NCBI RefSeq assembly: GCF_900491745.1
Contig: NZ_UETR01000021.1
Span: forward strand, 1-56,138
DNA length: 56,138 bases
Reading direction: 5' to 3'
Source: Amarolinea aalborgensis
GTDB taxonomy: Bacteria; Chloroflexota; Anaerolineae; SSC4; Amarolineaceae
Part shown: positions 1 to 8,255 of the stretch, one piece after another
Numbering within the stretch: position 1 is the first letter of the stretch
Layout: each line of letters starts with the position of its first letter
Notes under the pieces: model-generated
The model's database searches: none
What the model was told of the DNA's origin: nothing
The model's input: only the letters and a program-made list of their open reading frames with translations
Translations under genes and position numbers: made by a program

Positions 1-13
1 TACGTCTCAACAT

Positions 14-997
14 TCATTGCGCCGTTTTCGACGCTTCGACGCGCCACTCGCCGCCGTGACTGCGCCACTGCGCCTCCCACGTCGCGGCCACCTCGGCCGT
101 AAGCTCCAACTCGCGGGTCGCCACTGCCCCTTCAACCAGCAGTTCGATGCTTATCAAACGGCCCAACGGCGTCGGCTCGCTGCGCATGCCCGTTACGCCG
201 CGCCGCGGGATAAGGGTGAACGTCCAACCGTAGGAGTGCGATGCGCCTACGCTGGGTTCCTCTTCGATCAGGCTGACGCAGCGATCGGTGAGCGCCAGGA
301 CGATGGGAGGCGTCACCTGGCGCCGGAAGATCAGCAGGCGCCGCGTCCAGATGCCGGGCTGAAATACCAGGCCCAGCAGGCGTTCGCCCGGCGCGAGGAT
401 GTAAATCTTGACTCCGTTTGCGAACTTGTAGGGCAGCCGCTCGATTACGGCCGCGCTGATCGCAGAGGCCTGCGTCTCGACGGGCGGCGACACGATGTTC
501 ACGTCCCGCAGCAGATCCATCAGCCCAGGCTGCAGCAGGTCCCACCCGACCGTGTTGAATTCCAGCGCCACCTGTTGGGCGCGGCCTTCCACAGCATAGC
601 CGATTTCCAGGCGCCCATAGAGCAATAACAGGCCGACCTGGACGTAGTGCACGGCTGCCGTGGGCACCACGCGCGCCTGTGCGGGCTGGCCGCGGGCTGC
701 CGTCTGCACATGGATCACCCCGGCGTCCGTGAAGATCAGCGCGTGGCCGGGGCCATAGCGATACTTCGCCCACGACGGGAACTCCTGCGGCGGCACAACG
801 AAGATCCGCCGCACCTCGTCATTGGGCGACAACACGGTCTGCGCCGCATCGGCCAAGTCGGCGCTCAAGTCGGCCAGGTCGGCGCTCAAGTCGGCCAGGT
901 TGCGGAACAGGCGCGGACGCCCCATGTGGCCCGGGTTCACACGCCGGGGCGCTCTACGGCGACGATCTGAAGAACGCAACTGATCTCCGCTGGCCAT
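14..997 (-). CDS. Hypothetical protein, last gene of the fluoride-riboswitch operon
   Basis: I do not recognise this 327-residue protein as a named family. An arginine-rich N-terminus (about residues 10-30) is followed by a short heptad repeat (ADLSADL twice, residues 34-50). Two beta-rich segments follow (about 60-165 and 190-320), whose alternating hydrophobic pattern would suit a pair of PH-like domains; that fold is a guess. No signal peptide or membrane helix is evident. The start ATG at 997 is preceded by a strong GGAGG four bases upstream. It lies 44 bases downstream of a MutS-like gene on the same strand, so it is probably co-transcribed with the MFS and MutS-like genes. The reading frame is intact to its stop near the window edge. 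Confidence 0.6.
   Translation of the reverse strand: MASGDQLRSSDRRRRAPRRVNPGHMGRPRLFRNLADLSADLADLSADLADAAQTVLSPNDEVRRIFVVPPQEFPSWAKYRYGPGHALIFTDAGVIHVQTAARGQPAQARVVPTAAVHYVQVGLLLLYGRLEIGYAVEGRAQQVALEFNTVGWDLLQPGLMDLLRDVNIVSPPVETQASAISAAVIERLPYKFANGVKIYILAPGERLLGLVFQPGIWTRRLLIFRRQVTPPIVLALTDRCVSLIEEEPSVGASHSYGWTFTLIPRRGVTGMRSEPTPLGRLISIELLVEGAVATRELELTAEVAATWEAQWRSHGGEWRVEASKTAQ
858..899. repeat. 21-bp tandem duplication inside the hypothetical gene
   Basis: Two identical 21-bp units lie head to tail (858-878 and 879-899). They keep frame and encode the repeated heptad ADLSADL. A length polymorphism at this site is likely, and the encoded segment may form a short coiled coil. Confidence 0.8.
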
Positions 998-1041
998 ACT
1001 CCCTCCACGAAAAGTTAGAACATCTGGCCATGTATTGGAAT

Positions 1042-2547
1042 CTAGAATGAATCGCCTGTTCGAAAGATCGTCTTGTACAAGTCTTCGCCATAGCTGGTTT
1101 GCAGTGGTTCGGCCTCGGTAACTCGAAAAGTGCGTCCGCCATCCGCTTGCCTTTCAGCTCGCAAGAAAATGGCGGCCTCCAATTTCCTCTCATAAAAGCC
1201 GTGAGCAAATTCGTACAAATGCGTCACAAAGAAAACCTTGATGCGTTTTTCCAGCAGCGCATGGATTATCTGGCTTGCAATCTCCGAGCCTTCTCTTTCG
1301 TTGGTGGCGGCAAAAGATTCATTGAACAACACCACGGAACCCAACGTGATATTGTCTATGATGTCGCTCATGCGGCTGAGTTCTTCATCAAGTTTTCCGC
1401 TCTTCATCGTTACGTCTTCTTCGCGTTTGTAGTGTGTGAACAGACCATCGCAAACGTTGGCGCAGTAGAACTCAGCCGGTACGAACATACCGCACTGCAT
1501 CATCAATTGCGACAACCCGATGCTGCGCATAAACGTTGATTTGCCGCCCTGGTTGGCGCCGGTGATGATGACAAGGTGTTTATCGTCTGCACGCAGATCG
1601 TTGCCCACAATTCGCTGTCCCAGGGCCAAAGCTAAACAGACATCGTACAGTCCCGCAAAAGAATGTCTGCGTTCGCCAAGCGCAGCGGGTTGGGGGAAGA
1701 CGATAGGCGCGCCCATGTCGGCAAGCCGCCCCTGTAGATTCAAACAACCCACGTAGAAGGCCAATTCGGTCCGCAGCATGTTAAAGAAACTGAGGATATG
1801 ATCAGCCGATTGGGCAAGCGCATTGGCCACCAGGTTGATCCCCCGCTCTCTTATTTCTGACAAAGCCCTGGCGCCGTTATCATCGCGATCGGCGATATAA
1901 ATGGTATATTCCGGCGGTCTCTTGGCGAAGAAGCGCTCCATCCAACTCTGTTTGACCTGCGATTTGCGCAGTGTGTAGTTGGCTCCCCGGTTGCCTGCCC
2001 CCAGTTCAGCACTAATCAACGCACCGTCGCGCAGTTTCAGTTCCCGCAGGTGATTTTGGACGCTGGCAAAGTAGTCGTCACTCAGTTCTTGGTTGACCAT
2101 CGCGAAAAACGCCGTAAAACCTTCTGATTCAAAACGCTCGGCGTGTTCATCGGCGACACGTCTCAATTGTCGCAGCATGCCCACAAACATCTGCAATGCT
2201 TCGATAGATCGCGCCAGGATAGAATCGGCGTGCCGGCCGAGAATTCCGTAGTAGACCTTTTTCTCTTTTTCGATTGCCTTGACAGCGACATCGTAGATTT
2301 CCCTGACAACAGCACGGTTCTTCAGACAATCCTGGAGAACACGTTGACGATAGCCTATGGTGTCCAGATCATCACGCAAACCGGATAAGACAGCGCTCTT
2401 TACCACTTCAGCTAGGAACTTGTCGCCAAGGGCCATCGCATTGAACAAGATGTCTAGCTCCAGGTCTTGCATCAGGGCGTGTTCGTTCGACGGCAACTTC
2501 CGCTTCAGATCAAAGTCGCGATCTGGGTACATGAGAAAGGCCTTCAT
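1042..2547 (-). CDS. MutS-like ATPase (half-size), second copy
   Basis: This 501-residue protein has a MutS domain V ATPase in its C-terminal third. The Walker A motif GANQGGKST is near residue 330. It is followed by the MutS-type segment HYKREEDVTMKSGKLDEEL, a Walker B-like VVLFNESFA, and a switch histidine in FFVTHLYEF. The N-terminal 300 residues are helical, as in the MutS core/lever region. The mismatch-recognition domain I is absent, and the protein is well below the roughly 850 residues of canonical MutS. Its start overlaps the stop of the upstream MutS-like gene by four bases (ATGA), implying translational coupling and possibly a heterodimer. The role is unknown. By family it should be a DNA-structure-binding, ATP-driven clamp. 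The gene looks visibly less GC-rich than its flanks. Confidence 0.85.
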   Translation of the reverse strand: MKAFLMYPDRDFDLKRKLPSNEHALMQDLELDILFNAMALGDKFLAEVVKSAVLSGLRDDLDTIGYRQRVLQDCLKNRAVVREIYDVAVKAIEKEKKVYYGILGRHADSILARSIEALQMFVGMLRQLRRVADEHAERFESEGFTAFFAMVNQELSDDYFASVQNHLRELKLRDGALISAELGAGNRGANYTLRKSQVKQSWMERFFAKRPPEYTIYIADRDDNGARALSEIRERGINLVANALAQSADHILSFFNMLRTELAFYVGCLNLQGRLADMGAPIVFPQPAALGERRHSFAGLYDVCLALALGQRIVGNDLRADDKHLVIITGANQGGKSTFMRSIGLSQLMMQCGMFVPAEFYCANVCDGLFTHYKREEDVTMKSGKLDEELSRMSDIIDNITLGSVVLFNESFAATNEREGSEIASQIIHALLEKRIKVFFVTHLYEFAHGFYERKLEAAIFLRAERQADGGRTFRVTEAEPLQTSYGEDLYKTIFRTGDSF

Positions 2548-4085
2548 GGCTTAATGCGCTCCTTGAGCGAGCCGTGCGTCAGCCGATACTTCTCGGCAAT
2601 GGATATGGCATAGGAAAGCCCATCAGCCGGTCGTCTGACAATTTTGTACGTGCGCGAGGCCGGGTTCTCGGGAACAACCGTACTGACCATGCTGACAGTT
2701 TTTTCACTTAAGGTAGCCAATTCGTCTATGAACGTCACGCAAACGCACAGCGCATCCAATTGGATGATGCGCTCCAGGACCACTTTGCCCAAAAAAATCG
2801 CGTCTTTCAATGCGGTAGAGGTGAAGATCTCATTGACAATGATAATGCTGTTGCCGGTAGACTGGTCCAGGATATCATGAATTCTGACCAAATCGTCCTG
2901 CAGCTTGCCGCGCAGGTTGCTGATGTTTTCTTCCTTTTCGAAGTGCGTAAAGAGTCTGTCGAAAAGAAGAAGCTGAGCTTCTCGGCCTGGTATAGGGCAG
3001 CCCAGGCAGGCCAGGTAGTGCACCTGTCCGAACGTGCGCGCGAAGGTTGTCTTACCGCCCTGGTTCGGGCCGGATACCACCAAGATACGTTCTCTGCCTT
3101 CGAGGTAAAAATCATTGCAGACAATGGGCGACGTCTCATGCAGGAGTTTATAGGCCAGGGCTAAGTCAAAACAGTCATGGTCAAACACCTCCTTGCGCTG
3201 AACGGAAAGCTGCGGATAACAGAATGGCAGGCCCTTACGCCTAAATATCCCAATATGCTCCAGGTAGGCGATGTAAAACTGAATTTCCCGATCGAAGACG
3301 GCAATCGTTTCGTCCAGGTAACTGCCATGTTGCGTGCAGTAATCATCGAGACTCGAGAACACGTCGGGATATAGTCGGGCGACAAAATCCAGGATTTGCG
3401 CTTCCACGTGGTTCATGTCCGGCCATTCGACGAATTTGACGCGATAGTCCTTGACGCCTCCCTGCTTGAATTTCTCGAAGGTTGCCTGCACCTCTGCGCT
3501 GTAATCAGCCTCGGATTCATACTTGCGCACTTTGATGCGGTTCTCCTGTATGAACAGACAGTATATCACCGCCGATAGATTGGCTTTGAGCCGCCTTGTG
3601 TCTGACAATAGCGATGTATAACGGTCAGAAGCAGCATAATCTGTGAGATACTCGCGAAAAGCCAGCAGGCCGCGTGATCGTAGATTGGCAAGGGACAAGT
3701 CGTCTACCAGGCATTGAACCGCATCGCCATACACCTGCACTGCGTCCAAGAACCATCGTTCCTTCTGGTATCGGTGATGCAGCTTGTCTGCCTGGGCAAG
3801 GTGTTCGCGCATCACACGCATCTTCTGGGCAAAAGATTCGATGTGCGTGAATAGCGCCTTGTCTTCCAGATCCTGCATAACCTCGTAACGGTACCTGATC
3901 GCATCAGGGTCCTTCAACGGCGCGTAGAAGAACGGCTGCAAATGATACTCGTCCTTGCCGGCCGTAATCGTGTCTATGATTTGATCCAGGTTCAAGTCAA
4001 CAAAGAAGGCTGGCGCCTCACGCGCCTCGTGTTTGGCGTCATCTTCCATGGTGACGAATAGGATGCTGTGAAACGTCGTCGGCAT
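2544..4085 (-). CDS. MutS-like ATPase (half-size), first copy
   Basis: A 513-residue paralogue of the next gene. Walker A is GPNQGGKTT near residue 338, then HFEKEENISNLRGKLQDDL, Walker B-like IIIVNEIFTS and a CVTFIDEL switch region. The N-terminal helical region corresponds to MutS core/lever domains without the mismatch-recognition domain. The start ATG at 4085 has GGGAG seven bases upstream. It follows the MFS gene by 43 bases and overlaps the next MutS-like gene by four, so all lie in the riboswitch operon. I recall that fluoride (crcB) riboswitches have been reported upstream of DNA-repair mutS-type genes, which fits. Whether the pair acts on DNA is inference. Confidence 0.85.
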   Translation of the reverse strand: MPTTFHSILFVTMEDDAKHEAREAPAFFVDLNLDQIIDTITAGKDEYHLQPFFYAPLKDPDAIRYRYEVMQDLEDKALFTHIESFAQKMRVMREHLAQADKLHHRYQKERWFLDAVQVYGDAVQCLVDDLSLANLRSRGLLAFREYLTDYAASDRYTSLLSDTRRLKANLSAVIYCLFIQENRIKVRKYESEADYSAEVQATFEKFKQGGVKDYRVKFVEWPDMNHVEAQILDFVARLYPDVFSSLDDYCTQHGSYLDETIAVFDREIQFYIAYLEHIGIFRRKGLPFCYPQLSVQRKEVFDHDCFDLALAYKLLHETSPIVCNDFYLEGRERILVVSGPNQGGKTTFARTFGQVHYLACLGCPIPGREAQLLLFDRLFTHFEKEENISNLRGKLQDDLVRIHDILDQSTGNSIIIVNEIFTSTALKDAIFLGKVVLERIIQLDALCVCVTFIDELATLSEKTVSMVSTVVPENPASRTYKIVRRPADGLSYAISIAEKYRLTHGSLKERIKP

Positions 4086-4128
4086 AACATCTCCCGGAGC
4101 ATCACGTAGACAACGGTTCTTGCGCCGA

Positions 4129-5352
4129 TTAGCGCGCCGTTTCAGATCTCGGCGCCAGGGTCAGAGCCACAATAGCCGCCGCAGCGACGGCCGATCCGAA
4201 CGCAAATGGCGCCGCCGGCCCCACGCGCGTCCACAGTACGCCGGCGATCAAACTGGCAGGCAGCGCCATCACGCCGATCGCCGCATTGTAAAGTCCGTAC
4301 GCGCCGCCGCGCCCGGCATCCGGCACCAGTTCGGCAATCATGGCCTTCGCGGCGCCCTCTGTCAACGCGTAATAGAGACCGTAGAAGGCATAGAGGCCCC
4401 AAATCAGCCAGGGCTTAGCTGCCAGCGCGAACCCCAAGTAGGTCAGTACGTAAACGATCCAGCCCAGGGTGATGGTTCTGCGCCGCCCAATCCGATCCGA
4501 GAGGCTGCCGGCCGGGATGGCCGCCACTGCGGAGACCAGGTTGAACAGCGCATAGATGATCGGGACGGTCGTTGCGGCAATCCCAACGTCTTGGACGCGC
4601 AACAACAGAAAAGCATCGGAGGAGTTGCCAAGCGTGAAGAGCAGCATCACCGCCAGAAACCAGGCAAACGGCCCGCGCAAGGTAGTCACCGCCACGCGCT
4701 GTTTGACCTGCCCGGCTTTGCGTTCGCGCACCACCAGACCGATGATGAGCAGGGGGATGGCCGCGACCACGCCGGCGACCAGGAATACTTCTTGGTACTT
4801 GTGGGGGTGATCCACCCAAACGCGCAACAGCGCATAGGCGATGAGCGGCCCAGCGACCGAACCGAGCGTATCCAGCGTGCGCTGCACGCCGAAGGCAAAA
4901 CCCAGCTTGCGGTCTCCCGCCGATCCGGCGACGAGCGCGTCACGCGGGGCATCTTTCAGCCCCTTTCCGATGCCGTCCGTGACGCGCAGCCCAAATATCA
5001 CCGCGCGGCTGCCTGCCAGGCCCAGCGAAAAGCGCGCCAACGCGGAGAGTGCATAACCGATGAAAACAAGCCCTTTGCGCAAGCCCAACGCATCCGACAG
5101 GTAGCCAGCGCCGATCTTCATCAAGCTGACCACCGTTGTGAGCGACCCTTCGATCAGGCCAATGAACTCCTTGTTCAATCCTAGCACAGCCGTGTAGAAG
5201 GTGGGCAGAATGGGTTGGATCATGTCCTGCGCCAGGCCTCCGAAGAACGCCACCCAACCCAGGGCAATCACGTTGCGGCCAAGACCGACATGATTTGATG
5301 CTTCCGGATGTGGTTCGGGATTCACATCAGGCTCAGATAGATGTTGATTCAT
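4129..5352 (-). CDS. MFS transporter under a fluoride riboswitch
   Basis: A 407-residue membrane protein with about twelve hydrophobic segments and the signatures of the major facilitator superfamily. These include the loop 2-3 motif GAGYLSDALGLRKG and the second-half counterpart AAIPAGSLSDRIGRRRT. The substrate cannot be read from sequence. It is the first gene after the fluoride riboswitch, so a role in fluoride stress, possibly export of fluoride or another ion, is a reasonable inference. A GTG at 5355 lies directly before the ATG at 5352; I chose the ATG because GGAG and GAGG lie 9 and 4 bases upstream. No crcB or CLC-F gene is present in the window. Confidence 0.85.
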   Translation of the reverse strand: MNQHLSEPDVNPEPHPEASNHVGLGRNVIALGWVAFFGGLAQDMIQPILPTFYTAVLGLNKEFIGLIEGSLTTVVSLMKIGAGYLSDALGLRKGLVFIGYALSALARFSLGLAGSRAVIFGLRVTDGIGKGLKDAPRDALVAGSAGDRKLGFAFGVQRTLDTLGSVAGPLIAYALLRVWVDHPHKYQEVFLVAGVVAAIPLLIIGLVVRERKAGQVKQRVAVTTLRGPFAWFLAVMLLFTLGNSSDAFLLLRVQDVGIAATTVPIIYALFNLVSAVAAIPAGSLSDRIGRRRTITLGWIVYVLTYLGFALAAKPWLIWGLYAFYGLYYALTEGAAKAMIAELVPDAGRGGAYGLYNAAIGVMALPASLIAGVLWTRVGPAAPFAFGSAVAAAAIVALTLAPRSETAR

Positions 5353-5409
5353 CACACCTCACTCCTCGATCCGTCCTCATGATGAACGTGTGTAAGGGCT
5401 TCTCGCCTT

Positions 5410-5452
5410 AAAACAAAAAACTTCTACCAGCGGTTGCCCGCACTGGTAGAAG
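5410..5452 (-). terminator. Intrinsic terminator (riboswitch expression platform)
   Basis: A perfect 10-bp stem (5443-5452 with 5421-5430), a 12-nt loop, and a T-rich run at 5410-5420 on the minus strand. It overlaps the 3' side of the aptamer pseudoknot, as expected of an attenuator. Confidence 0.92.
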
Positions 5453-5501
5453 CTATTAGTCTTGCGACGGTTGGTCCTCGAGGAGCCTCATCCTCTATGA
5501 C
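5410..5501 (-). promoter_or_regulatory. Fluoride (crcB) riboswitch with terminator platform
   Basis: Read on the minus strand, this leader matches the fluoride riboswitch layout. A P1 stem GAGG/CCUC (with an outer GUC/GAC) closes a loop holding AUGAGGCU. A second hairpin GUC-GCAA-GAC follows, then UAAUAGCUUCUACCAG. The loop GAGGCU can pair with AGCUUC to make the expected pseudoknot. The UAAU and CUAC tracts match family members from Bacillus cereus and Thermotoga petrophila as I remember them. The CUUCUACCAG strand is also the left arm of a perfect 10-bp terminator stem followed by a T tract. Aptamer folding with fluoride should therefore block termination and switch on the MFS-MutS-MutS operon. 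Confidence 0.9.
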
Positions 5502-5510
5502 ATTGACCCT

Positions 5511-5540
5511 ATTTTACCACGACTCTGCCGCTACGAACAA
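5511..5540 (-). promoter_or_regulatory. Candidate promoter for the riboswitch operon
   Basis: On the minus strand TAAAAT (5511-5516) could serve as a -10 element, with TTGTTC (5535-5540) 18 bases upstream as a weak -35. Transcription would begin just ahead of the aptamer. Confidence 0.5.
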
Positions 5541-5673
5541 ATCGGACTTGAGATTTCTCAGTTTCTCCTCAGTTTTCGCTTAGCCGCGTCTCAGGCCCCT
5601 GCGTGATAATGGTCGTATATGGAAAGCCAGGCGCGCTTTCCGCAGCCGACAGAAAGCGAGAGGAGAACACATC

Positions 5674-6423
<750 letters not shown>

Positions 6424-6454
6424 GAACGATCCAAACAGCCGAAGGGAGCCAGGT

Positions 6455-8149
6455 ATGAAGCGCAATTGGCGTACGATGGTAGGTGTTCTGCTGGCGGCGC
6501 TGGTCGTCGCCGGCGGCGGATATTGGTACTTTAGCGGTCGCACGGCGACCGCCAGCAAGGCAGCCGTGCAGACCTACACCCAGGTGGTGACGGTGACGCA
6601 GGGGAAGTTGAACGCCACCCTCAGCGTCGTGGGGCAGTTGGAGGCCGAGCAAAGCGCGGATCTGGCCTTTCAGCGGGTAAGTGGAACAAGCAGCTTGGTC
6701 ACTCTCGCGGTGCAGGCCGGCAACGTGGTGACGGCAGGGCAAGTCCTGGCGACGATTGACCCGGCGCCGTATGAGCAAGCGCGCGATCAAGCCAAGAGCG
6801 ATCTGCAGGCAGCCGAGGAGGCGTTGAGCGATCTGCAAACGCCGGCGACATCTCTGCAATTGGCGCAGGCCGACGTGGCCGTAGCCGCAGCGAAGGTTCA
6901 ACTGCAGCAGGCGCAAGAGGCGCTCGATGCGTTGGTGAACCCTGATCTGCCCAGCCTGAAAGCGTCCGTGGCGAGCGCGCAAAGCGCGCTGGCCAAAGCC
7001 CAGGCTGACGTGCTGGCGCAGCAAGAGGACAGCGCCGCCAGGAAGCAGCTGGCTAGGCTGCAAACGGCCGAGGCAACCCCGACGGCTGATTATCAACGGC
7101 TGGCCGCGGAAACGTACACCGACGACTACTACCGGGATCGGCTGCAGGTGGCTTACAACAAAATGATGGACGCGCAGGATGCGCGCGTGGCATATGTGAC
7201 GAGCCGCCAGGTGAGCGCCTTGCAGGCGCAGATGGCGCTGCGCCGCAGTCAACAGGCGCTGGCGGATGCGCAGGAGGCATTGGCGGACGCGCAGGCCGGC
7301 GGCGACAAGCTGGCGCTGGCGCAGGCCGAACTCGCCGTCCACCAGGCCGAAGTCGCCTTGCAGGCCGCCCAGGAAGCGCGCACCGATCTCGATACCGGCG
7401 CTGACGCTACCACGATCGCCGCTGCCCAGGCCGCCGTGGACAAGAAACGACTCACCCTGGCCGACGCCGAGGCCGCGCTCGCCGGCGCCCAACTCGTCGC
7501 CCCCTTCGATGGCACCATCCTGCAAACCAACGTCAGCGCCGGCGACCAGGTGACCGCTAACACCACCATCCTCACCCTCGCCAATCTCAAAACCTTGCAG
7601 GTCGTTGCTTCCGTGGATGAAACCACCATTCGCCAGATCAGCGCCGGCCAGGATGCCGCCATCACCTTCGATGCCTTCCCCGGCCAGTCCTTCCAGGGCA
7701 AGGTGCTCTCCGTCCCCCTGCAAGGCTCGCTGCAAGGCGGCGTCATGGTCTACGCCGTCCCGGTCTCCCTCACCGGCGCTGATAACCTGGCTCTCCTCGT
7801 CGGCATGACCGCCAACGTCGAAGTCCAGGTCGGTCAGGCCGCGGACGCCCTGCTCGTGCCGACCCTGGCTTTGACCAAAGCGAACGGCCTTTACCAGGTG
7901 CTCGTGCCCAACACCAGCGATCCCAACGGCGATCCAATCGCCGTCCCCGTCGAAGTCGGCCTCAGCGATGGCGCGTACACCCAGATTACCAAGGGCCTCA
8001 ACCCTGGCGACCAGGTCGTTGTCCAGGTCGCCTCCACCACCAGCAGTTCGCAGACCCAGGGCGGGCCGGGCGGCATGGGCGCTATGGATGGCGGCGCGCC
8101 GCCAGCGCCTCCTTCTTCATCTTCGGGTGGGGCGCGGCCGGGGCAGTAG
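6455..8149 (+). CDS. Membrane-fusion adaptor (HlyD/MacA family), copy 1
   Basis: A 564-residue protein with one N-terminal membrane helix (residues 7-26). Lipoyl/barrel-sandwich halves flank a long Ala/Gln/Leu-rich coiled coil (about 105-335). Beta-barrel and membrane-proximal domains follow (APFDGTIL to about 515), then a Ser/Gly/Pro-rich tail. The architecture is that of MacA-type adaptors, although the coiled coil is long. From about base 7257 to 8030 the DNA is nearly identical to the downstream adaptor gene, whereas the coiled-coil part differs. It lies 31 bases after the ATPase gene. Confidence 0.88.
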   Translation: MKRNWRTMVGVLLAALVVAGGGYWYFSGRTATASKAAVQTYTQVVTVTQGKLNATLSVVGQLEAEQSADLAFQRVSGTSSLVTLAVQAGNVVTAGQVLATIDPAPYEQARDQAKSDLQAAEEALSDLQTPATSLQLAQADVAVAAAKVQLQQAQEALDALVNPDLPSLKASVASAQSALAKAQADVLAQQEDSAARKQLARLQTAEATPTADYQRLAAETYTDDYYRDRLQVAYNKMMDAQDARVAYVTSRQVSALQAQMALRRSQQALADAQEALADAQAGGDKLALAQAELAVHQAEVALQAAQEARTDLDTGADATTIAAAQAAVDKKRLTLADAEAALAGAQLVAPFDGTILQTNVSAGDQVTANTTILTLANLKTLQVVASVDETTIRQISAGQDAAITFDAFPGQSFQGKVLSVPLQGSLQGGVMVYAVPVSLTGADNLALLVGMTANVEVQVGQAADALLVPTLALTKANGLYQVLVPNTSDPNGDPIAVPVEVGLSDGAYTQITKGLNPGDQVVVQVASTTSSSQTQGGPGGMGAMDGGAPPAPPSSSSGGARPGQ

Positions 8150-8255
8150 CAGTAAATGAAAGGACTGGTATTGCGCCAGCCCGTCTGGACGACCACCAGG
8201 GATTTGCGAGAGCGGCGGTCAAGACGCCGCCAACAACGAAAACGAGGCAAGAAAC

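Noticed and set aside
4120..5184. Long plus-strand open frame over the MFS gene
   Set aside because: Arg/Gln-rich shadow of the opposite-strand transporter, with no domain and no ribosome site.
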